Source: Nitrosomonas sp. (GTDB taxonomy: Bacteria > Pseudomonadota > Gammaproteobacteria > Burkholderiales > Nitrosomonadaceae). From it: a stretch of DNA of 64,000 nucleotides. A program made the position numbers and the translations under genes. Position 1 is the first letter of the stretch, and each line of letters opens with the position of its first letter. Shown piece by piece: positions 47,259-56,336 of this stretch. The stretch lies in NCBI GenBank assembly GCA_019745325.1, contig JAIETK010000008.1, forward strand, positions 124,001 through 188,000. The letters run 5' to 3'. The notes below the pieces were generated by a model. The model saw nothing but the letters and a program-made list of their open reading frames with translations, did not search any database and was not told the origin of the DNA.

Positions 47259-48119
47259 TTACTTGGATTTGCTTTGTTTGACATGCTCTTCCAATTCCAA
47301 GAAAGACGGTCTTTCGGTCGTGAACAGGACTTTTCTGCCGAACTCCACCGCCAAAACCGGCGAGTAGCCGTTCAGATTGGCAAGCAGGGTAATTTTGATA
47401 CATTCGAACATCTTGCTGGATTCATGCAGATTATGTTCGAGCTTTCCCGCCAATGGGCTGACAAAACCGTAAGCCAGCAAGATTCCGAGGAAAGTACCGA
47501 CCAGCGCCGCAGCAATCAAAATTCCCAATTCGCTGGGCGGCAGATGCACCGATTCCATGGTATGCACTACGCCCATTACCGCAGCCACAATTCCGAATGC
47601 GGGCAATCCGTCGCCGAGTTTCGATACCACATGAATCGGTACTTCGCCTTCTTGATGGTGTGTTTCCAGTTCGCTGTCCATCAAACTCTCGATCTCCAGC
47701 GAATTCAAATTGCCGCCTACCATCAAACGTAAATAATCCGTGATGAACTCGGTGATATGATGATCCGCCAGGATATCCGGATATTTCGTGAAAATCGGGC
47801 TATTGGAGGGATCATCGACATCGCCTTCGATTGACATCAAGCCTTCTTTGCGAACCTTGCTGAGTATTTCATACAGCAGTGTCATTAAGTCCATATACAA
47901 TGCTTTGTTAAACTTCGAGCTTTTGAAGACGGTCGGTAACGCTTTCATGGTGGCTTTCAATGCCTTATTCGAGTTTCCGACAACGAATGCTCCGATAGCA
48001 CCTCCGCCGATCATGAGAAGCTCCACAGGCTGCCATAGCGAAGCCAAATGGCCTCCGGCCAGGGCAAATCCGCCGAAAACAGAAACAATAATAATGAGAT
48101 AACCAACAGATACGAGCAT
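47259..48119 (-). CDS. motA: Flagellar motor protein MotA
   Basis: Four-helix stator subunit, 286 residues. The N-terminal VGYLIIIVSVFGGFALAGG, cytoplasmic charged loop, and the conserved prolines around helices 3 and 4 (GDGLPAFGIVAAVMGVVHTM; GILLAYGFVSPLA) are typical. A weak sigma-28-like match upstream has the wrong spacing. Confidence 0.95.
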   Translation of the reverse strand: MLVSVGYLIIIVSVFGGFALAGGHLASLWQPVELLMIGGGAIGAFVVGNSNKALKATMKALPTVFKSSKFNKALYMDLMTLLYEILSKVRKEGLMSIEGDVDDPSNSPIFTKYPDILADHHITEFITDYLRLMVGGNLNSLEIESLMDSELETHHQEGEVPIHVVSKLGDGLPAFGIVAAVMGVVHTMESVHLPPSELGILIAAALVGTFLGILLAYGFVSPLAGKLEHNLHESSKMFECIKITLLANLNGYSPVLAVEFGRKVLFTTERPSFLELEEHVKQSKSK

Positions 48120-48329
48120 TGCGATGACTCCCTAGAATGTAATTACGCAATTGTTGATGGCAAATTCTGGAGTGTGAAGTTATCACATCCGCCTAACATT
48201 CATTCGCAGGGATAAGGTTGGTTTTTTCCCGGTATTTTCCGGTTTTTTTATTTTCACTGAAGAAGAAGCTTTGCTACGGTGCAATGGACAACGAGTAACC
48301 GGGCAGTATGGCGAATTTGCTGCAAACGG

Positions 48330-50141
48330 TTAACTGACAGTAGCGGTTGTTTGCTTTGCTTGCGTAGTTTCTTCTTGCTGTTGTAATTCCCACATACGGG
48401 CATAAGTGCCGTTGGCCGCAAGCAATTGCTGATGCGTGCCGCGTTCTATGATGCAGCCCTGTTCCATCACCAGGATCTGATCGGCATCGGCGATCGTCGA
48501 TAGCCGGTGCGCGATCGTTAGCGTGGTGCGATTGACCGCGATTCGCTTTAATTCGGCGTGAATGCGTTTCTCCGATTCCGAATCCAACGCCGATGTGGCC
48601 TCGTCGAAAATCAGGATTGCCGGGTTTTTCAAAATCGTGCGTGCAATGGCTACCCGCTGCTTTTCACCGCCGGATAATTTCAAACCGCGTTCACCGACCA
48701 CCGTTTCGTATTTCATCGGTAATCTTTCAATGAAATCATGAATATGAGCGGCACGTGCCGCCGCGAAAACTTCACTTTCCGTTGCGTCCGGGCGTCCGTA
48801 CGCAATGTTGTAATAAATACTGTCATTGAATAACACGGTATCTTGCGGCACGATGCCGATGGCTGCGCGCAAACTTTGCTGGGTGATGTCGCGGATATCC
48901 TGATCGTTGATCAGGATACAGCCCGATTGCACATCATAGAAACGGAACAACAAACGTGCCAGTGTCGACTTGCCCGAACCGCTGTGACCCACCACCGCGA
49001 TATTCTGTCCGGCGGGAATGTCGAAGGTGACATCGAACAAGATTTGGCGATCCGGTTCATAATAAAAATGGACATCGCGAAAGCGGATCGTTGCATGACT
49101 CGTTTCAAGCACATGCGCATCCGGCTTATCCTTTATTTCCCGGCTTTCATCGAGCAGGGTAAACATCCGTTCCATATCCGCCAGCGAGTGCTTGATCTCC
49201 CGGTAAACGAAACCCAGGAAATGGAGCGGCATGTACAGCTGCAGCATGAATGCGTTGATCAACACCAGGTCGCCCAGTGTCATGCTGCCGGAGATCACAT
49301 GATCGGCCGCGAGAAACATCAGCAACGTAACACCGACGGCGATGATGGCGCTTTGACCGGCATTCAGGGTGGCAAGCGATGTTTGGTTGCGCACCGCGGC
49401 TTTTTCCCAGGCTTGCAAATGCTCGTCGTAGCGCTGTGCTTCCCAATTTTCATTGGCGAAATATTTGACAGTTTCATAATTCAGCAAACTGTCGATCGCT
49501 TGGGTATTGGCTTTTGAGTCCATGTTGTTCATGGTGCGGCGGAAAATCATGCGCCACTCGGTCACAATCAACGTGAGCGCAATGTACGCCAGTAAAGTGG
49601 CGGCAATAATGACGGCAAACCGAATATCGTATTTTCCGATCAAAATGGCCAGAACCAGGCCGATTTCGAGCAAGGTCGGCAGGATATTGAACAGCATGAA
49701 ATTCAATAAGAAGGAAATACCTCGCGTGCCGCGCTCGATGTCACGCGAAACCCCGCCGGTTTGGCGTTCCAAATGAAACCGCAAGGACAGCGAATGCAGA
49801 TGCATGAAAACCTTGATCGCAACCCGCCGGATTGCGCGTTGCGTGACTTTGGCGAAAATGGCGTCTCGTAACTCACCGAATAAAGTGCTGCATAACCGCA
49901 ACACACCATAGCCGATCAACAGAAATGCAGGCAGCACCAGTTCCGCGCGCGGCTGATCCAAAGCGTCGACGATTTCTTTCAATACCAACGGCACCGAGAC
50001 ATTCGCTAGCTTTGCCAATACCAGAAGCGCGAGCGCCAAAATGACCCTCACTTTGAATTCCCATAAATAGGGCAGCAGCGACGCGATTGTTTTCAGGTTA
50101 TTACGCGTGGCCGCCGGTTTTTCCAGACGAGTGGGACGCAT
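48330..50141 (-). CDS. Atm1/HMT1-type ABC exporter
   Basis: Half-transporter with six TM helices (about 30-300) and an ABC domain: Walker A GHSGSGKST, signature LSGGEKQRVAIAR, Walker B AILIFDEATSALD. The GGVSRDIERGTRGISFLLNF block and YETVKYFANE mark the ABCB7/Atm1 heavy-metal-tolerance branch, which exports glutathione-bound or polysulfide sulfur compounds. ATG 50141 was chosen; a GTG lies one codon upstream. It follows the Nramp-related gene by 21 bp, so the two form a metal or sulfur transport operon. Confidence 0.9.
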   Translation of the reverse strand: MRPTRLEKPAATRNNLKTIASLLPYLWEFKVRVILALALLVLAKLANVSVPLVLKEIVDALDQPRAELVLPAFLLIGYGVLRLCSTLFGELRDAIFAKVTQRAIRRVAIKVFMHLHSLSLRFHLERQTGGVSRDIERGTRGISFLLNFMLFNILPTLLEIGLVLAILIGKYDIRFAVIIAATLLAYIALTLIVTEWRMIFRRTMNNMDSKANTQAIDSLLNYETVKYFANENWEAQRYDEHLQAWEKAAVRNQTSLATLNAGQSAIIAVGVTLLMFLAADHVISGSMTLGDLVLINAFMLQLYMPLHFLGFVYREIKHSLADMERMFTLLDESREIKDKPDAHVLETSHATIRFRDVHFYYEPDRQILFDVTFDIPAGQNIAVVGHSGSGKSTLARLLFRFYDVQSGCILINDQDIRDITQQSLRAAIGIVPQDTVLFNDSIYYNIAYGRPDATESEVFAAARAAHIHDFIERLPMKYETVVGERGLKLSGGEKQRVAIARTILKNPAILIFDEATSALDSESEKRIHAELKRIAVNRTTLTIAHRLSTIADADQILVMEQGCIIERGTHQQLLAANGTYARMWELQQQEETTQAKQTTATVS

Positions 50142-50162
50142 CACAGGTTTTCTTGAATGTCC

Positions 50163-51431
50163 CTATAACAGCAGATAAAAAATCGAACAAGCGGATAGCG
50201 CAGCGACGCCGAACCAGCACCAGATCCACATGAGTTTACCGGGACGGTATTGATCAGGCATGTGACGGCTGAAAACCGCTTGCATGTTTAATATCGCAAT
50301 GATGGGCGCGGCCACGAATGAAATGACGGTGGCGATTTTGACCATTTCGCGCATGGAGGTCAGATAAAAAAACAAGATGAACAGGGTGCCTGCAATCAAG
50401 ATAGCCAATCCTATCAAATAAGTTTTGTTTTGATCGGATTGCCGGATGCGGCCAGGGAATAGTAATTCAAGCGAAGCGCTAATCGAACGCGGGAATGCAT
50501 CGAGCACGGTCAATGTCGTGCTGAACATCGTGGCAATAGCCGCAACGGCGACGATTGGGTACGCCCAATCACCCAGGGCTTGCTGGTACATATCGAGCAA
50601 TTGCCCGGCGAATGCCGCGCCCCCGGCGGCAAAAGGAATGCCGCTGCCATACATGACCAACGCGCCGAGCAATAAAAAACAAATGGCCAGAAACGCCGTT
50701 CCGATAAAGCCCACACGGAAATCAAACAAGGTTTCCCGCAGCGATGCGATTTTGCCGTCGCTGTCGTTTTTACTTTTTGCCCAGATTGAGTGCCATATGG
50801 ATAGATCCAGCGGGGCCGGCATCCAGCCCAGAAATGTCGCCAGAAAGATCAAATGCGCGGTATCCGTGAAGGTGAAAGAAACAGTGGCGGTCTTATGATG
50901 TCCCGGATTGTCGAACAACAGCATGATGACGGCGGCGATCGATGTAACCGTCAGTATCAAGATGATGATTTTCATCAACTTATCGAGCAGCACATAATGA
51001 CCGCTGACTAACAGTGTGAACGAGATCAACAACAACAGGCTGCCGATGATGAATGCAACCATTTGCGGATCGTGCCCACCCAGTCCATCGAGTCCGAATA
51101 TATTGGTAATCAGACCGGCGGTCACAACCGTAATGGCCGCTTGCACGATAAACATGGTGGCGATTGCCATCAGCAGATAAAGCCATACCGCCCATTTACC
51201 GAGTTTCAGATAACCATGCAGAATGTGCTGTCCGGTTGCTGCGGTATAGCGTGGACCGAATTCAAAAAAAGGATATTTGATGGCATGAATAATGATGATG
51301 GCGATAATCAATTCAAAGCCGAACATGCCGCCGGCTTGCGTTGATTGCACCAAATGGGAAACACCGACAGCCGCACCCGCATACAATAAGCCTGGTCCGA
51401 GGCGTGAAAGAAAATGATTAATCAATGTCAT
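50163..51431 (-). CDS. Nramp-related divalent metal transporter without the DPGN motif
   Basis: The 422-residue membrane protein has eleven helices and is homologous to Nramp carriers, but in the first helix the metal-binding DPGN is replaced by GAAVGVSHLVQSTQAGG. It belongs to an Nramp-related clade that may not move Mn2+/Fe2+ in the usual way. It is first of a two-gene operon with the Atm1-like exporter. Confidence 0.82.
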   Translation of the reverse strand: MTLINHFLSRLGPGLLYAGAAVGVSHLVQSTQAGGMFGFELIIAIIIIHAIKYPFFEFGPRYTAATGQHILHGYLKLGKWAVWLYLLMAIATMFIVQAAITVVTAGLITNIFGLDGLGGHDPQMVAFIIGSLLLLISFTLLVSGHYVLLDKLMKIIILILTVTSIAAVIMLLFDNPGHHKTATVSFTFTDTAHLIFLATFLGWMPAPLDLSIWHSIWAKSKNDSDGKIASLRETLFDFRVGFIGTAFLAICFLLLGALVMYGSGIPFAAGGAAFAGQLLDMYQQALGDWAYPIVAVAAIATMFSTTLTVLDAFPRSISASLELLFPGRIRQSDQNKTYLIGLAILIAGTLFILFFYLTSMREMVKIATVISFVAAPIIAILNMQAVFSRHMPDQYRPGKLMWIWCWFGVAALSACSIFYLLL

Positions 51432-51604
51432 GGATCTCTTGTGCTTTTTTTAGTCAGTCGGTAGTGATATTTTACTTTGGAACTCAGCCAAGCTCACCGG
51501 TAAGATAGCCAGCAACAATTTTTCCTCCGCTGCAATACGGCTTGATTGAAGATTAAATACGATTCATCATATGCCATTATCACGACGCTTCGCGGAGGTT
51601 GGAA

Positions 51605-52009
51605 ATGGAAATTACCTGTTACCGTGATCCCGAAATTGGCAGGGAAACGCGCTATTTACCGGCGAAATCATACAATCTCGCGATCACCTTGCTGTCAAAA
51701 TGCGTAACCCGACATTTGTTTGTGCCGATTCGCAGCATGCAATACATGGCGATCATCGATCATGATGAGTTTGTGTTTATCGACGGCGAGCGCAAATGCT
51801 GGATCGACATTGCCTGGTGCAATTTTAAACGCCATGATCGTAATACGCTTGATGAGCCGGTTGCCTATGAAGCCATTTATTATCGTGATCATATGCCGGA
51901 AATCATGTTGCGGTTACAGCGCGAATTTCCGTTAGCGCTGCAGCTTCTGGAAAGCAAGTCGAAACTGGACGGACCTGCGCGGATCATTCACTTCCCCGCG
52001 AAAGCTTGA
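51605..52009 (+). CDS. Hypothetical protein
   Basis: The 134-residue soluble protein has no recognised domain. It is rich in Trp, Tyr and His in its middle part (EFVFIDGERKCWIDIAWCNF) and ends KARI-like without a membrane segment. ATG 51605 with CGGAGG 8 bp before it is the best start; a TTG at 51599 is less likely. It converges on the next small gene with a 6-bp gap. Confidence 0.6.
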   Translation: MEITCYRDPEIGRETRYLPAKSYNLAITLLSKCVTRHLFVPIRSMQYMAIIDHDEFVFIDGERKCWIDIAWCNFKRHDRNTLDEPVAYEAIYYRDHMPEIMLRLQREFPLALQLLESKSKLDGPARIIHFPAKA

Positions 52010-52015
52010 CCGGCA

Positions 52016-52318
52016 TTAATCATCATCGCCCAATTCGGCGCTCCAGCCGTTGCTTTTTGCGTATTTGATCGCTTCTTCGTAAATCGCGGTATGCCGCTCG
52101 CGGAGCTCGTCCGGTAACCGGCTTGGCAGATGCGCATAAGGCTCCCAAGCTTCATGAACCTTTTCATATAAAGTCTGCATTTGCGAGGTGCTCCAGCCCG
52201 CGCAAGTCTCCGTTTCAGGCAGAATCCCGAATACCCAGGCATCCCGCACGATCCGCCCGAGGTGCGTGAGTCCGCCGTTGATATCGTCATGAATGCCGGC
52301 ATAATTTTGTTCTGTCAT
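52016..52318 (-). CDS. Hypothetical small soluble protein
   Basis: The 100-residue acidic protein with an even spread of helical residues (YAGIHDDINGGLTHLGRIVRD at the start, EEAIKYAKSNGW near the end). It looks like a conserved betaproteobacterial hypothetical; no function is known. Copy C of the 143-bp element lies between it and the antiporter gene. Confidence 0.62.
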   Translation of the reverse strand: MTEQNYAGIHDDINGGLTHLGRIVRDAWVFGILPETETCAGWSTSQMQTLYEKVHEAWEPYAHLPSRLPDELRERHTAIYEEAIKYAKSNGWSAELGDDD

Positions 52319-52346
52319 GGTTGATCTCTCGTTAGTGGTTTTCTAA

Positions 52347-52489
52347 GAAAGCGCTGATTAACTGACTGTACGAGTGCATCACTTCGTTGCGTGGTACTCG
52401 CTCTCTCGCCTATCTTGTTGATATGTCTCGGTTGCTACGTTCCGTGCGCCTCGTGCTTCATCTCGTTGGTCGAATTAATCAGAGCTTCT
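52347..52489. mobile_element. 143-bp inverted-repeat element, copy C
   Basis: Starts GAAAGCGCTGATTAACTG and ends GAATTAATCAGAGCTTCT, flanked by CTAA on both sides (52343-52346 and 52490-52493). It has the same length and closely similar interior to copies A and B. It ends 7 bp before the antiporter's TAG stop (52497-52499). Confidence 0.85.
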
Positions 52490-52496
52490 CTAAAGA

Positions 52497-54215
52497 CTAA
52501 GCATTCTTTTTCTGGGATTCCGTTTTAGCATCAAATCGATCCAAAATATGATGCGTCATGCTTTTAGCCAGTTCTTCTTCACCGAAGAATACCGTACCCA
52601 GATTGTCGTTACGCAATAATTTTGTTTCGTCTTCGCTGCGGGTGCGCAATACGATTTCGATGTCGGGGTTTAAGGTGCGCGCGGTATCGATCATGTGCCG
52701 TACGTTCAGTGGATCCGCTGTAGCGATCACCAGCATCGCGGCATCGGTAATGTGCGCCTGAATCAGCACTGAGGGTTCGGTGGCGTCTCCGGATACCGCG
52801 TTTGCGCCTTGTTTGCGCAAGTCTTGTACCAATTCACGATTTTGTTCCGCCACGATATACGGAATGTTTTTTTCACCCAGCGCATGCGCGATACGTTCTC
52901 CGACGTGACCGTAACCCACCAATACTACTTGTCCCTGAAGAAATTTACGCTCGGTGCTCATCGGCAATTCCGCGTAGGGATCGTCGCGGTTTTCGTATTT
53001 CCGCGCCAATGCGGAATGTTTCAGAATCAGATTTCTGAACGGCGTAACCGCGGCAAATGCGATTGGATTGAAAGCGATGGAAATGAGCGCTCCGGCAAGC
53101 ACCAGACTCATGCCTTCGGCGGGCATCAAACCAAGGGATAGTCCCAAACCGGCCAGGATAAAAGAGAACTCTCCAATCTGCCCCAAGCTGGCGGCGACCG
53201 TTAGCGAAGTATTGAGCGGGTAACGCATGATCAACACCAGTAACATAGCGGCCATGGATTTGCCGACGATAATAATCGCCGCTATGGCTAAAACCCGCAT
53301 CGGTTCCTCGATTAATACGGTGGGGTCGAACAGCATGCCGACGGAAACAAAAAACAGCACGGCGAATGCATCGCGCAATGGCAGCGATTCTTCGGCGGCG
53401 CGATGACTGAATTTGGATTCGCGCATTACCATGCCGGCAAAGAACGCGCCCAGTGCAAACGAGACATTGAACAGTGCGGCTGCGCCGTAGGCGATGCAAA
53501 TGGCGACCGCGACAACTGCCAACGTGAACATTTCGCGCGAGCCGGTGCGGGCAACCTGCCATAGCAACCATGGCAGAAACCGGCGGCCAACGATCAGCAT
53601 CAGTGCGATAAACGCTGAAACCAGCAATAATGTAATGCCGATGGTATACCATAGCGGATCGGCCGGATTGCCGTTTTCATTGGCGCCTCCCAGCATGGTT
53701 GCGAACGATGGCAACAACACCAGAATCAGAACTGTCACTAAATCCTCGACGATCAGCCAGCCAACCGCGATGCGGCCGTTCATGGATTCCAGCACGCCGC
53801 GCGATTCGAGCGCTTTCAGCAGCACCACGGTACTGGCGCACGATAGTGACAAGCCGAGCACCAGTCCGGCGCCGGTGCTCCATTCCCACGAAGATGCCAG
53901 AGCCATGCCTAAAACGGTGGCAACCGCCATTTGCACAATTGCGCCGGGCACTGCAACGCGCTTGACCGACAGCAGATCATCCAGAGAAAAATGCAAGCCG
54001 ACGCCGAACATCAGCAGCATGACGCCGATTTCCGACAATTGCGACGCAATGCCGATATCCGCGACAAACCCCGGTGTGGACGGGCTGATCGCAATGCCGG
54101 CCAGCAGGTACCCGACCAGTGCCGGCGTTTTCAGCCGCTCCGCGATAAAACCGAAAATCAGAGCCAGGCCAAAACCGGCTGCAATTGTCGTGATCAATGT
54201 AATATTATGGTCCAT
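52497..54215 (-). CDS. CPA2 cation:proton antiporter (YbaL/KefB-like)
   Basis: The 572 residues comprise a 12-13-helix Na+/H+ exchanger domain (GYLLAGIAISPSTPGFV, LMFGVGLHFS, EDLVTVLIL) and a C-terminal TrkA-N/RCK Rossmann domain (GYGHVGERIAHAL, about 425-540). It has the YbaL-type layout, predicted K+ or Na+ efflux under thiol or pH stress. It lies 34 bp downstream of the glycine-zipper protein. Confidence 0.9.
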   Translation of the reverse strand: MDHNITLITTIAAGFGLALIFGFIAERLKTPALVGYLLAGIAISPSTPGFVADIGIASQLSEIGVMLLMFGVGLHFSLDDLLSVKRVAVPGAIVQMAVATVLGMALASSWEWSTGAGLVLGLSLSCASTVVLLKALESRGVLESMNGRIAVGWLIVEDLVTVLILVLLPSFATMLGGANENGNPADPLWYTIGITLLLVSAFIALMLIVGRRFLPWLLWQVARTGSREMFTLAVVAVAICIAYGAAALFNVSFALGAFFAGMVMRESKFSHRAAEESLPLRDAFAVLFFVSVGMLFDPTVLIEEPMRVLAIAAIIIVGKSMAAMLLVLIMRYPLNTSLTVAASLGQIGEFSFILAGLGLSLGLMPAEGMSLVLAGALISIAFNPIAFAAVTPFRNLILKHSALARKYENRDDPYAELPMSTERKFLQGQVVLVGYGHVGERIAHALGEKNIPYIVAEQNRELVQDLRKQGANAVSGDATEPSVLIQAHITDAAMLVIATADPLNVRHMIDTARTLNPDIEIVLRTRSEDETKLLRNDNLGTVFFGEEELAKSMTHHILDRFDAKTESQKKNA

Positions 54216-54249
54216 AAGATTCCAGGATTGTAGATGGTTGATTTGTACT

Positions 54250-56133
54250 TCAGGGTACTTCAGCCGGATGGTTGTCCGCTAACACGGGCGTCGTTAAGAA
54301 TCTTTCAAATTCGAGACGCTCTTCTTCGATGGCTTCCAGAATCTGGCGCTTGAACTCGTCGCGGGAAAATGCTTCTTCCAGCATCAGCAAGAGCTTTTCC
54401 ACAGTCAAACCGATCGTGATGCCGCCAATGATACCACCGATCATCGCGCCGATTGCCGTACCGATACCGGGAATGAACGAACCCAATGCGGCTCCCGTTG
54501 CGGCGCCGGCGGCGGCACCACCCAAGGCGCTGACCGCTTTGCCGGCGGTTACTTTGATCAATGCTTGCGCGCCGAGTTTGATGATGCCTTTGCCAGCCAC
54601 TTTGGCGGTAATCTTCCCGGCGATCGCGCCGGTAATCGCACCTGCGGTGCCGATACCGCCGGAAATCAGCACACGGTTTTCCAGGTTGACGATGACGCTA
54701 TGCGCCGGCGGTTCCTTGAGGGCATTCAAGGAAGCATGCCGGACAATTTCCAGTTGCGCTTCGCTGACCGGTTCAACGCGATTGTCGGTCAGAATCCGCT
54801 CCACTTGCTGAAGATGTTCGGCACGTAACTGCTGGTTGTTTTGCAATACTTCTTCAATGGATTGTTGTACCGGGCCAAAGGCATTGCCTCGCATCAAGTA
54901 GTTTTGCAATTTTTCGCTCATCCAGTTTTCCAGAACGCCAGTGGCCAGCGCCAGAATCCGTTCGTATTCGCCGGGCAGGCTATAATACCAATCGAGATAC
55001 GCATCGACGTTATCGACCATCTGCTGAAAACCGGTACCGGTAGTTTCGCGCAATTTTTCCAGCGAGGACTCCATTTTGCCGAGCGTATCGAGGTAAGCCT
55101 GCTCAATTTGTGCTGCGGTGCCCGGTTTGTAGTAATCGTCGCCGATCATTTCCACGGTTTGTACGGCCTTTTGCTGCGAAGCGCGGATTTCCTCGACAGT
55201 TTCGGGATTGGAGCGCAGCCAGGCATCGACATAGACCGTGGATGGCACATAGATAAAGAAAACAAAAAAAGTCGTGAAGGCCGAGGTAATCGCCCAAGCC
55301 CAAGGCGATACCGCCGGCGGTTCATCGCTATCCTGGATGGGGGCAAGGATCCGCCGGTATTCTGGAAAAGGCAGCATGAAACTGGAAATCCCGAGCATGA
55401 CGTTATAAAAAAACACCAGGCTGCCGGCGAACACGCAGCCAAGGTATAACACGTCGCTTAAAGACTGCAGGCTGCCCAGCGCGTAGCGCTTCATGCCTTC
55501 GACAAAGCCCAGCAGCCGGTTGGTTTCAAGAATCAAAATGCTATTGGTTGTGCCATCGAGTTTTTGGCTTTCCGCCGCGACCGCTTCCGACAGTGACGCA
55601 TATTGGCGGGTAGTATCGGTGTGATCGACCAAAACGACAAAAAGCGCTGCCATCGTTACGGCTGTTAGCCAGCGTGACCAGCTAAGCGATTTATGTACTG
55701 CGATATAGGGTTTGTATTCTCGTGCTGCAACAGATGAAAAAAGTGTGTAAATAATAGCGAATGCCGGAATGGCGGTGAAAAAAACAACCCATTCCTGCTT
55801 GTCGGCGGAGCCGAGATAACACAATAACAAGAATGAAAATACCACTGCCCAGAACAACCAAACGAGATAAGCCAGTATCCGCCGGGTGAACAACCAATGC
55901 AAAATACCCAGCTTTTGGAACTGATTGGCGCGGTATATTCTCTCGATTGTCACCGCGTAAATCGCGGCGCAATAGATGGGCAATCCGAATAGCAAGGTAA
56001 CCAATAGCGCAAACCACAATTGCTTATCCGGAATCAATTTTCCAAAATAATAAGCGAATCCCAGCCAAGCCGCGGACAAGGTTGAAAATACAAGAATCCG
56101 GGTAAAATTCAAATGTTGAAACGCTGAAAACAA
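54250..56133 (-). CDS. Membrane protein with C-terminal glycine-zipper domain
   Basis: The 627-residue protein has about seven predicted TM helices (residues 12-300), a mostly helical extra-membrane region (about 305-470), and a remarkable Gly/Ala-rich stretch (about 484-573, including GGAAAGAATGAALGS and GAMIGGIIGGITIG) with small residues spaced as in glycine zippers. It ends with a helical acidic tail. No family was recognised. Its ATG lies on the minus strand at 56133, co-directional with the antiporter and hypothetical genes. Confidence 0.65.
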   Translation of the reverse strand: MFSAFQHLNFTRILVFSTLSAAWLGFAYYFGKLIPDKQLWFALLVTLLFGLPIYCAAIYAVTIERIYRANQFQKLGILHWLFTRRILAYLVWLFWAVVFSFLLLCYLGSADKQEWVVFFTAIPAFAIIYTLFSSVAAREYKPYIAVHKSLSWSRWLTAVTMAALFVVLVDHTDTTRQYASLSEAVAAESQKLDGTTNSILILETNRLLGFVEGMKRYALGSLQSLSDVLYLGCVFAGSLVFFYNVMLGISSFMLPFPEYRRILAPIQDSDEPPAVSPWAWAITSAFTTFFVFFIYVPSTVYVDAWLRSNPETVEEIRASQQKAVQTVEMIGDDYYKPGTAAQIEQAYLDTLGKMESSLEKLRETTGTGFQQMVDNVDAYLDWYYSLPGEYERILALATGVLENWMSEKLQNYLMRGNAFGPVQQSIEEVLQNNQQLRAEHLQQVERILTDNRVEPVSEAQLEIVRHASLNALKEPPAHSVIVNLENRVLISGGIGTAGAITGAIAGKITAKVAGKGIIKLGAQALIKVTAGKAVSALGGAAAGAATGAALGSFIPGIGTAIGAMIGGIIGGITIGLTVEKLLLMLEEAFSRDEFKRQILEAIEEERLEFERFLTTPVLADNHPAEVP

Positions 56134-56336
56134 TGCAATAATTCCTTTGTGACCGGCAACTGGCGTGATTTAATTAGAGGGCAGGCTGACTTGACGCGCC
56201 TGCATGATTCATTAATCCGATTTTATCAGACTACCGGGGAGCGGGATAATGTTCGTAACCTGCATCAAGCACAATTCCAGGCGGCTCACAGTGAAGCGCT
56301 ATGATGATTCTTTTTCAGCTCCGGGATTTATTAGCA

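Noticed and set aside
48154..48182. Sigma-28-like promoter before motA.
   Set aside because: The TAAC and GCCATCAA halves are 17 bp apart instead of about 15, and both deviate from consensus.
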